A DNA stretch of 64,000 nucleotides from Paralvinella palmiformis (taxonomy: Eukaryota > Annelida > Polychaeta > Terebellida > Alvinellidae), in the NCBI GenBank assembly GCA_025642065.1, contig JAODUP010000673.1, forward strand, positions 53,501-117,500, read 5' to 3'. The notes under the pieces are model-generated. The model saw nothing but the letters and a program-made list of their open reading frames with translations, had not been told where the DNA came from and made no database searches. Each line of letters begins with the position of its first letter. Positions within the stretch are counted from its first letter, which is position 1. Positions 37,137 through 49,310 of the stretch are shown piece by piece. Position numbers and translations under genes: made by a program.

Positions 37137-37840
37137 CTATAAGACTGTGATTTTCTCGTCAATTAAACTTGGACAGTTCTCATCAGTGGGCGACGACAGC
37201 TTTGGACTCATGCTGGATGATAACGTTGTAATGTTGGTGACGTTCTGTAAACTGGACACTATGCTGAAGTTTCTGTACTTCTTCTCCCGGCGCTTCGCGC
37301 ACCTCTCCCAGAGGCTGTTCTGGATTCGTTTCACTATGCTGGTGAGCAGCAGCGGGATGGGCGTCATGAAGACGATCCACAATGGCAGGGCTGCGGCTAT
37401 GTCGCCATCGGGCTGCGGCAGGGAGAAGCGCGCTATCACTACGATGAGGAACGTGTTGAACGTCGTCGTTTCTACCGCGATCGTTTTGATCCGGGTGCCG
37501 TCCTGTCGGGCGATGTACGAGCTCGCGACGCCGATCAGGTATCCGAACAGCGGCAACGTGGCCGCGCCGGCCATCACCTTGTGATCCAGCAGCGAGAAGA
37601 CGTAGATATTAATGTAGACACCGAGTGTGACGAAGAGAATGGAGTACAGTAACAAGAACGGCTTGGCGAACCAGTTCAAATAGGCATCCATCCCGTTCGG
37701 GCTGAAGCGGCGTAGGAGAAGGCCCAGGCCGTAAGCACCTGCGTGTATGGCAAGCCACATGACGAACCAGTGCAGCTTTAAGTCTATCTCAGAGTTGACT
37801 ATAAGATGTCCCATTATGAAAAGCCACAATGGCCCCATCA
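37137..37840 (-). CDS. SLC10-like terminal exon 3 (codons 322-555)
   Basis: The acceptor is ATATATTTCCAG. It encodes the remaining helices, with IAVETTTFNT at 442-451 at the place of the E-T-G-x-Q-N sodium/substrate motif, FSLPQP near 460-465, and a cytoplasmic tail of about 65 residues (KRRE basic patch, then Ser/Thr-rich). The stop TAG is the complement of 37137-37139. The long plus-strand frame over 36961-37584 is only a shadow. Confidence 0.92.
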
Positions 37841-40800
37841 CTGGAAATATATAAAAGAATATTGTCCAGTAAGCATATCGGATGCGATAGCAATAGTTTA
37901 CATCGGAAAGACATTGTGCTAAGTTGTCTGTGATGTGTGTAGTTTGTGTTGGTGTATTTGCCTGTCATCATTATGGCAATGTTCATGGCTCATCTTTTTT
38001 TTTAACATTTTTAAATGAAGGCTTGGCATCCGTTTTTTTTTTGATGATTTTTTGTGCGAAGAAGGTTGACTGTAAGCTTATTATATTTAACACCGCGTCT
38101 CTTACCTATAGCTATGACTGTCGCGAAGCAGTGTATGGCCATGCTGAGTGCTCGATCTCCCTGTGTCATTGACACTATGACGTGTCCCATGCCCCCACCA
38201 GGTACACATGCTACGTAAAACAGTCCTAGACTTAGTTCCGGCGTCATCTTTACTATTTTGGCTACAACCAGAGAAACCTGCGAACATACGAGCGAGAACA
38301 ACATCATCAGCTGGTATAGAACCAATATGAACAACATATTCAGTTAGGATAAATAGAACAAAAACACTAATCGCTTAGAATAAAACGGCGCCACACATTT
38401 CCATATATAATATATATCGTAAATGAGGAAGAAATTGTGAGCTAACTTAAAAATGGAAGTCTTAGAATTTTTATCACGTCCCCAAAAACATCCCAAATAA
38501 TGACTTCATTTGCGACAATCATTACTAATTACATTTAGCGTGTATTGAATAATATATTTTTATTATTGGCACAGCACATTTATTATATTAGAAATATTTC
38601 TTTCCAAGTCTTGGTGACTTCAGGAAGCTTAGTTCGAGTCTCATCGGTGGGCATTAATTATTTATTGATTGATTATTTGTGAACAGGTGCTCGGAGATGA
38701 TCTGTTCTGATTAACTTGTCATGGTCCAGTTGTGACCTGCCTTTCTTCCTACATACAATGATTAACCGTAATCAGCTGGCTGACTATACCGGCGGCAGCA
38801 GCTACCGTAATGGTATGAGTATAGCAGCAGTAAGCATTAGGTATTATGTTTTGTGGTCCTCGCAATGTGACATTTCCATCAGTGGCCATTGTTGACACCG
38901 ATGCAGTCTAAACGACTGTAATTGCGATTTCCTGTTTGCATTTATGAGGATCGCGTACTAAGTGATCTGTGATGAATTTGGCCTGTTTGGAGGGAGGTGG
39001 TTGGTTGTTGGTTGGTTGGTTTGGATGGCAGGGAATGAGGAAAGAGTGATGACGAAGCGTGACGATGTTATCTATTGATTTTCTCCATTTCGGATAGAAA
39101 TTATTTATATCAATTTCTGTTCGATTTACTTGCTAGTAGTTGTTTACAACCAGTTAGCATTGTTTACTCTGATTTGGGTATAATAATATAAGAGTACCGG
39201 GTATAAGACGACGAATGTTTGACGAGCTTCAGTTTAGGTATAATTACCGTAAACCGTTTTTTACGACTACCCTGTAATGCCATCACATACACCTTTACGG
39301 TAACATCCGAGTACTTTCAATTGTCCACTTTATGCAGAGTAAAGACCAAAACAGTGCGGAAATAGTTAACACCTGTTATATCCTATCACTGACCAATCCA
39401 CTAATGTGTACATTAATGGCAATTCAGCGAACGGTTTTTTGTTATGCTTTGTTTGGCCGTTCAGAACAAACATATTAACTTGTATGCTAGATATGGCAAT
39501 AACACATTTTGTTGACTGGGGTTAATGAGATACCTGTACATATAGGAATATGAAACATCAATGATATTCTGGAGAGAAAAAAAATGCCTGAAATGGTCTA
39601 TTTTCTTCCTAAATTTTGCAACTAAAGAAAAAAAAAGCCTACCTACATACCGATTTTCAGGAAAGAATATGAGAAACGAGATATGTTTACGGTACCCAAG
39701 TCTGGTGTAGGTATTTACTCGCTGATGGCAGCTCATTCCAACCTAGTATCACAGTTGTTTACAATGGTTACGGTGTACTGTAGAAATATGTCTTAATAAC
39801 AATACCGGCAATGGAAAACGGAAGTGAATCGATAAATGACCAAAGGAAAAATAATCATAACTTAATAATGAGCAGTTTGTTTTTATCAATAACAGGCTGT
39901 CATCAATATTTCAAATTAGCCGTAATGCACCTATTTTGAGGAGTTGATGACAGTCTGTAATTAGCTCAGCTCTGATTCCTTATCATCTACATAGATGTAT
40001 TCGATGCCACATTACCATACATATAGGTTACTATACCCATATGTATGACATGATACCACCGACATACAATGTGACAATCCCAACATACAAGATGACATTG
40101 TTCTATATACTATATGGCACATTTCCTACATATATCGTGAAATTCTTTTCAAACGAGATATCCTATACATATAACATAACCTTCCCACACAGAGAACACG
40201 ACATTCCCATACATACAATAAAATACCCCTAAATGCATGATATAATAACCTCCATACAATATGACATCCCCCACCCATCATATGACACACGCCATCCCTT
40301 TATGTACAACGCAACATCCCTATGCCAACATCATGACACTCCCATTATACACACACACACAACATACATACATTAACAATAACATCTTCATTCATCATAG
40401 CATCCTGTTCATATATCATCACATCCCTTAACACGACATCGCTACATAAATTATGGCAGCCCAATAGAATATGACATCCTGTACATATACCATGACATCC
40501 ATTTACATACATCCGCTACGTGTAACGTTATTCAGCGAGTATAGATAACGAGTTAGGATTTGGAGGACGTGTTCTATAGATTGAGGTGTTTCAGAAATGT
40601 GATAATACCCTTGTGAGGCCAAAACTGTAATGTTACCGTATTTATGTCGGTCAGAAAAGGAAGGACGCTTCGGAGCAGCTAGACTGACTGTGAATCATAT
40701 TGATAACATATAAAGTTGATATTCCGTTCGTGTTGGAAATAATTCGCTTTTCAAACCCGACACAACAGTCATCACCAATCGCTTATCCATCTCATCTGGA

Positions 40801-43800
40801 AAGTGTGTGTGTGTGTGTGTGGGTGGGTGGGAGGGGTGTGTGTGTGTGTGTCTTTAGCTGTGTATAATAAGGCACAGGCACAGAGAATCTCGAACCGTGA
40901 ATTCAAACTCTGGACATTTCTTCAGGGGACTGAATCCAGAGTGGCGACTTTTCTTGCTGAATCATGGGTAATGTATCACCAGTCCCTGTCTGTGTGTGTG
41001 TGTTGGGGGGTGGGGTGATGTTTCACCATAACCATAGGTTTTATTCACTTAACACGATCTGGTCAGTTTATGGTCAGTTAGTTTTAGATAACAATAGATT
41101 GTCGTTAATATTGAATAATCTACTAATGTGAAATTATTCAAATACTAATGATGGCCTTATGGTTATTTGCAAATAAAATATAGTAAATATAAATAGAATT
41201 GGTACCATTTCCATATACCATTATTTGTGTGTGTGTGTGTATGTGCGCGCAGTATATGAGCAACATTTGCTGTGAGTGAAAAGGGCACTGGCACAAAGAA
41301 TACAAAATTATTGTCATAACACCTCAAAATTCAGCGGGGAATAAATTCAGCATGTAGCGTTTTTTTTCCAACTAGGAAATCAGTGACGTCTCCTCAGCGT
41401 CACTATCACAGTGTCAGTCTGTCAGTGTCAGTCTGTCAGTGTCCGTTTGTCTCTCATTAATTATATACTCACAGGGAACAAGATGTCGACGACGACGATG
41501 TGAGGCGTCGTTTGTGTTATAACAGGTTTTAAGCTGGCCGTGCCCTTACTGGGATAAATTCATTACCACTTCCGAAGCCTCGCCCTATATCAGTAACAGG
41601 GATGATAATTCATTCATATTTCAAGAGACGGTATCTGGTTTCAGCGCGTATTACTGCTCTACAAATGTCATTTGGATGAAAGGCTCTCTTTTCTGCCAGA
41701 TTGAGAGACAACTAATAACTTGACACTCCGTTCAGACGTGTGGCCTGACGCGGACAGCGATACGATGAAAGGATCCTTTGTAGTCGTAAAGATGCTACGT
41801 TCAGACTTGGAGAGAATTGTCTTCATCTAGGTAGCTCTCTCTCTCTCTCTCTCTCTCTCTTGTGTGTGTGTGTGTGTGCGTGTGCGTGTTTTAGCGGTTT
41901 ATAGCAAGGTACAGGCAAGATTTGGTGTTTGTGCATGCGTGCGCGCGCGCGCTGTGTGTGTGTGTTTGTACGGACCACCCACTCCACCTGTGGTGACAGC
42001 CACACTTAAACACCAGCTGGTCAGATAGTGACACCCACACTCATATCAATAACTGTTTAACTGAGAGGAACATCCAAACATTTTATAGCCAGATTAACAA
42101 CCAGACCCGAACCGATACTCGTGTACAGTCTGGGATATCTGTATCAAACAACAGGGGCGCCTCCGTGGTCTAGCGGTAGCGGGTTGGATTACATATGACT
42201 ACCACCCGTGTTCGAATCTCGGCGTGGGCATATCTGAAGGTTGTTTTATCTCTGACTTCGATTTTTCGACCTTTGGGCCCTTTTCTACCTTTGGAGGTCG
42301 CTCGGCCCAGTTAGCCTACCATGTGCACAAAAGTGGCCGTAAAACACCAATCATCATCATGATCATCTGTATCAAACAATAGCCATAATATTCTGTAATA
42401 TTTTCCCATCAATTTACGACATCAACCCGTCCAACATATGACGATCTCTCGTGATTTGTGTCCGATTTGTGTGATGTCGCTGTCGTCGCCCCCATCAGTG
42501 TTTATCACATCGCATCGTTGCTAGGGCAACGATTCAAAAACAGGGAAACTATTACACGAATCCGTTTTTAATATCATATTCTTCTTCTGTCCACAAAGAT
42601 GATCGGCTACGAAGATAACAGGAAGATAAAATTTATTTATTCATTCACGGACGTTGTCTCTTCCCAATCTGATATGATTAACGTTTACGTCCCAAACGGC
42701 GTCCCTAGATTTCGGAAGGTTTAGCTTAATGGGAATTGAAGATGTGTCCGTTAGAAAGATGTTTTATTACAGATCCATCTAATGTAAGTGTTTCCATCGG
42801 TTAAGATAAGCCTTTAATCTTATTGTCTCCGTATTGGAGCTTGTTTAACGCTTATAAAATATCCAAATACGTGAAGTCTGGTATTCAGAGCCACAAAATT
42901 ATAAATTAGTACAATTAAGAGTATTTGATATATTACATATATAAATAATATATTTATACTATACGAAGAACACACGCACGCACGCACACACACACACACA
43001 CGTTGTGTTTAATATAAACATATAGCGTTTATCTTGTGATAATCAACTGTATAATATTAATGTCTTCAGTATAAATCAATCATATTAGAAGTTGTTTTTA
43101 TAAGATAAAGATGGACCATGTAACTATGTGATTATGACAGATGTTGAATGTTTACCAGCAGCAAGTATATATTTTCTGTTTCTGCTATTAAATACTCGTA
43201 TAATGTGGCTTAAACCTCAGTCATTGATAAAAAATAATCCATGAGGTTTAATATTATGGATTAAGACATCTTCCACGTGCCTGATCCGTACTTAACAGCA
43301 TTCGGGATATGTACGGGACTGATTCTTGTTTATTATATCCTTAATAATTTGGATCAGACATGAAGCATCCCGATTTTATGTTATGCCTCATTTAATATTC
43401 TGAGCACAGAACCTTACTTCGGACTGGGAACAGACTGCATCCTCTGTTTGTGGTGATGCCGCAATGCAGTAAGTCCCCGTCGTCGTCGTCGTGAGGTATA
43501 TGATATATCGTGAGGCATCCGACCAGTGTCGTCAGTAAGATCTTTATGCCATCAGATTTCATGTCTCCAACCATCGGAGACAGTTTACTATCTATGTTTA
43601 TCACAGTCGAAACCGATTTGTGCTCACACCAGTCTTTTAGCATTTACGCTCGGCTCCCGTATAACTCTATGGCTATTGTGTCCAAAAGTGCCAAGCTATT
43701 GCCCGTCCGATAAAACGTTATGGCACGGTTGTTGCTAAATGCTAACCGGAAAGATCTCTCTTCCAAATGGGGATTTCTCAGCGACACGAGCATCTCGTCG

Positions 43801-45680
43801 CGTCGTATCATTCTCCAGTTTGTGGCGCGCGCGCGCGCGTGTGTGTGTGTGTCCAGATCTACATGCCGTGTGCCACAAGATCCTTTGCGTGCTCATCACT
43901 GTCCATAAATCCCAATAGTTCACTCATTACAAAAGCAGTCTGAGCTAATATAAAACGTAATAAATATAAATGGGCTTCAGGATTTGTGAGGACTTTGTGA
44001 GGATTTTATTAAATTGTATACCATTGATGTATTGCGCGCGCGCGTGTGTGTATGGTGTGTGTGTGTGTGTGTGTATGTATGTCTGAATGATTGTATTTTC
44101 TTTTTGATCAGAAATAAAATGTAACAATTGACCATGATTTGTAACATCGATTACAGCGACATTCTGCCATCGGAACGATAAAGGTTACGTTGTGGCAGAT
44201 AATAAGTTTCCTTAATTGAATACCAACGACAACTTTTTGGTCACAGTTCTCGCTTTATAAATGCCAGAAATAACGTCTACCTGCGCGCGCATGCATGTGG
44301 GTGGGCGTGCGCGCGCGCGCGTGTGGTAGTTGCATCCCACTTTGTGGCTGTAATGCTTTAATGCTGACATTTTGAGGCGCTGAGTTTGTAATGAAAGCGA
44401 TTATTGCTGTTGATGAGATTTTGATGCGATGGCGCTAAATGTGGACGCCATAATTTAGTTTTGTTTGGAGTTTGAAGAGGGCTACAGAATTTGGTTGACG
44501 ACGGGTTGCTTTAAAAATGTAATTTATTCGCTTTGATTGCTCACTCAATAATAAGGCCAAGATTATTAAAAGTCAGAAAACACTCTTTCTTAAGGTTCTA
44601 TTATTATTATTATTATTGTTATTTACATGTATGAAAGTATATTTTTTGTTGTTTTTGAATTGAACACTTGATTACACAAGTTTGATGTTTTTTTGGGGCA
44701 GTGCAGGTTTTGATAACACAACATGTGGATATTTGATGCTTAGAAAGTTCTTGTGATTGTCGATCCTTTATTTAAGATTATCGGGAAACCGGGATTTAAA
44801 ACGTTATATTTTGGTAATTTTCAATGCCAAATTTTTGTAAGTAAACCTCCTCTTTTTAGCTGAATGATTCTTTGCTGTTTTTAGGCGAGCTATCATCAAA
44901 TGAACTAGAGACGGATTTTATACGTGAATTAATAGTATCTCGTTTTAATTAAAATTGATCACTTCGGAGAAATTAGGCATTTGAAAGATAAGTCTCGTGT
45001 GATCTTTACTGTTAATGTGTCATTTGGTGTTGTCATCCTTATCTGACATTTCCTCAATTACTAGAATCATTGGTACTTCTCGACATTGGCGACTGGTTGT
45101 TAGATGAAAGCTTGCCGTTGTTACTCTCACGAAAAGCCACCATTTAGTGAGATTCTGTTCACAGATTTTTGCAGACTTCTCATGGTGGCGCTGTTTCTGT
45201 TAGAAAGAGAGCAGACTTCTCATGATGGCGCTGTTTCGGTTAGAAAGAGGGTTTTATTTCAGTTTCTACATTCGGTGTTTATATAATGATTCCAGTTAGT
45301 CGTGATCTGATGATGGGCACATTTATGTCTAGTTCTAATCTGCCAATTATTGATAACATAATCTACACCCCATTATCATGTTAGACCTCCTAACGTTAGT
45401 AATAACGATGACAATAATTTTTACTGCACCATTTATCAATTTAAACCTAATTCAGAAAGCTGTTTTTGTTATAAAGAGCTTAGATTAGCTCCGTTGTTTA
45501 AAATCGCTAATCCATCCTCGTGTTGTGTTCGAATAACAAGTGTGCAGCAACAACGAGAATAATTATGCAACAAGTGTAGTATTTTAAGAACGACAATGAT
45601 TGATCAACAAATTAGCCGTATCAGTTTATGAGCAGTCAAGATTTAAATCAATATATATTTTGGGGGATTTTAAGATTTGT

Positions 45681-45740
<60 letters not shown>

Positions 45741-48700
45741 ATTTTATAGATTATAGTTATTCGGTAGATTGTGTCAAGCACAGATTAGTCACAAACTAGA
45801 ACGCTGTGCATGCAATAACACTTCAAAAAGCTATATAATAATAATATACATGCTGCAACTTTATGGAATAATCTTCCAGTAACCATCAGAAAGTGCAAGA
45901 CCCTTGATACCTTCAAAAAGAAGATAAAAACTAATCTTTTTGTTTCAGCTTTTCCTCGCTGAACATATTATGTATTTGGCTGGAAAGAATTATATATTTT
46001 TAAAGATGTAAATCTGTTACATCCATAGAATTATTTATTGTCAAGCGCCTTAGAGTAACCTTCTTACAGGTTATATAGGGCGCTATATAAATTTTGTATA
46101 TTACTATTATATCTATATCACTTAGATTGGAAGGAGATTGTTTCACGGAAGTCCTTTACACAGCATTAATATAATGTTGTTTTTCGCGGCATTATAATGT
46201 TGTGTCACGTCGTTTCGGGTACAATTGTGGAGGAAAACAAAGTTCTCTCAGTTCATACACGCCACTCAACTCTGACCCAGATCTGAACTCCGGTAATTGT
46301 TTGACCCATGACCAAGAGCTGTTTATTATCTGTGCCGGCAGTGACCTCCGACCCGACCGGTTTATCCCCGGTTAGATGTGAGCTGGCCTTTCACCAACAT
46401 TGTTTGGTGTGGTTGTGTTGGTTTTTTTTTTTTGGGGGGGGTTGACAATCCAGTAGATGGCCTGTTAATAATGAAGTTCGCCGAACTACAAGTATCCTAT
46501 CAGTGATTGATGTTGGCTCGTTCGCGTTGCTTACTGTCCCGAACGTGATCGGGGCGCGATTATATCAGAGCTGGATGACCATCATGGTCGTCAGAGTACA
46601 GGGATCGCTGTACGCCGATGAAACCTACTTCTACGCTCCGACTCAAAAACGTCTCGCCTTTCATACGATGAAATGTAATATTCATGTAGATCGCAGTAAT
46701 ATGGCCACCGAGTGGTGGCTATTCGATGGTAGATGGAAATAGCTTACTCTAGAATACGGCAATAGATTCGGGATTTCTCGACTATTTCTCTTACGTACGT
46801 ACGATGGCACCACCGTGGTCTAGCGGTAGCGTGTTGGACCACAGATCACTACCACCGGTGTTCGAATCTCGGCGTGGACATAGCTGAAGGTTGTTTCATC
46901 ATTGACTTCGCTTCATTACCTTTGGAGGTCGGTCGCTCGGCCCATTTAGCCTACCGTGTGCACAAAAGTGGCCGTAAAATACTAACCATCTTACGTACGT
47001 AGGATGGTATCTAGCCGGTATTCTACCCACGTGACGTTCTCACCCCCGCGAATGTGTTTGGTTTATCAGAAGCGTTCGCCACCCAGAGCGTGCTAATTCT
47101 GTCGTTTTAATGTTCCCTCGCACATTTGTCAGCAGTATGGCACATTTTTTGTTTTTGTTGTAACTTCGGGTATTGACGTAATTTCCAATGTTCTGTCAGT
47201 GTCACGTGTTCAGTCCCGCCAATGATAAATAGTTTCATCGTCGCGTTACGTCCGTGTATCAGTTCAACCGGTCAGTCAATCGGTCGGTCTAGCAGCATCC
47301 TGCCCGTGTGTCCGCCCGCCCACCAATATGCCCGTCTCGGGAGATACTCCATCCGTCCGTCTCTCCGACCTCTCGCTGTTCTAATACAGCAGTATGGTGG
47401 CTTATGTTTTAGTATTCCGCTCAGAGTACTGGTCGAGTACGTCCTATCACGGTCGTAGTGGTAGTTTCTGCCGGTGATGTTGTCCATCCTCTCAGCCGTG
47501 TATTGAGTCGATGATCTCTGGCCGTCGTCATATTATAGGCCCGTCCGTTATCAGCTCCAGCCGCCTCGACCACGTGGCAAACAACAGCGCCATCTAGCAC
47601 TCGATAGGCACCGTTTTGTCAACATCGCCGAGCAGTTCTCGATGGTCGGGTTTACGATCTGTCACTGAACAGGTCGTTTATTAACTTTTGCACACCTGGT
47701 TCAACAACGCTTCAACGGGCGATTTTTTTCTCTTCTTCCAAACGGCCAGACCGACCCTGAATATCTCCGACGGCCGACTGGCCATCGCTGTAGCAGCTAA
47801 TGGTGGATGTTCCATCGCTGTAGCAGCTAATGGTGGATGTTCCATCGCTGTAGCAGCTAATGGTGGATGTTCCATCGCTGTAGCAGCTAATGGTGGATGT
47901 TCCATCGCTGTAGCAGCTAATGGTGGATGTTCCATCGCTGTAGCAGCTAATGGTGGATGTTCCAGCGCTGTAGCAGCTAATGGTGGATGTTCCAGCGCTG
48001 TAGCAGCTAATGGTGGATGTTCCATCGCTGTAGCAGCTAATGGTGGATGTTCCAGCGGTGTAGCAGCTAATGGTGGATGTTCCAGCGCTGTAGCAGCTAA
48101 TGGTGGATGTTCCATCGCTGTAGCAGCTAATGGTGGATGTTCCATCGCTGTAGCAGCCAATGGTAGATGTTCCATCGCTGTAGCAGCCAATGGTAGATGT
48201 TGCATCGCTGTAGCAGCCAATGGTGGATGTTCCAATTTTCAGCCCTATCGTATCCCAGTCGGGCGCGTTCCATGCGATAAGCGGATTAATACACCGTCTG
48301 GGTGGTACCCGTGACCCAGGAAGTCCGTGCCCTTGGGCCGGCCCTTTATTTCGGTTAACAAGAATTACCTAATCTTAAGATCGGTGGTTTAGAGGAAGGA
48401 AAATGGATTAACTTGTTACTGCCCCCGAGCCTCACTACCGAGAAGGCCGAGGCACGATATTGAAAAGCTGGCCAATCGTGGCTAACAGAACTCTGGTATC
48501 GATCAGTTATGGCCTCAAAGTTGGCAAGGTGAGACGGCCAATAACTCAAAATTACCAGCTAAGAAATTGCTTTACATCTTTAAAAGACTGCATTCATTAC
48601 ATTTTCAGTTCATGATATATATATATATATGATATGTGTACAAGCTTTCTCTATTTAAGTGAGACAAGGGCCTTCCGCGGGAAGTCCCAAGGCGACATTT

Positions 48701-49277
48701 GGTGAGATGTCCGAATGTTTGCTAATTATCAATATTTGCATATCACTACTCGAGCTTTTAGCGAGCTCTCAGTGAAGAGTGCGGGGATGGCCGCCGCGGG
48801 GAATGGGGCCCGACAAAGACAGCTGCTTAATTTAGCTTAGACGTTCTGCGCTGGCCGTTCATCTGGTATAAAGGTGGGCCACCGGTATAATGGAACGATG
48901 AAGTGATTTTTCTCTGATTGCTAATAGCGATGGTCACCGTGCCCTGGGCAACAGGAAGCCTGCTCAGAGAAAGCAATTGGTGGCAGCCTTGACTTGAATC
49001 GTTAATGAATTGCTGGCTGCCTGGCTGGCTGGCTGGCTGGCTGGCTGAGATTAGGTCGTGGACTTGGTGATGGCAGTGAAGTTGGCTGATTGTGGAAGAG
49101 TTATTTAGTATGACAGAGGTCTGTCTGTCTGTCTGTCCGTCCCGGTACTCTGTAGGTGTGTGTCTCTCACTCTGTCTGGTTGTCATGATGTGTGACATTA
49201 CAAAAAATGGCTTCTTCTGGCGTGAGACATCTGTTCTGTTACGTGCTTGGTTAGATTGCCTGGGCTTTATTTGACCC

Positions 49278-49310
<33 letters not shown>

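Noticed and set aside
36961..37584. 207-codon plus-strand frame opposite SLC10-like exon 3
   Set aside because: It is a shadow frame. The minus strand carries clear SLC10 motifs, splice sites and stop.
47688..48314. Long plus-strand open frame with a repeated IAVAANGGCS peptide
   Set aside because: It is produced by the 30-bp period being a multiple of three. It lacks an ATG at the apparent start and lies in an intron on the opposite strand.
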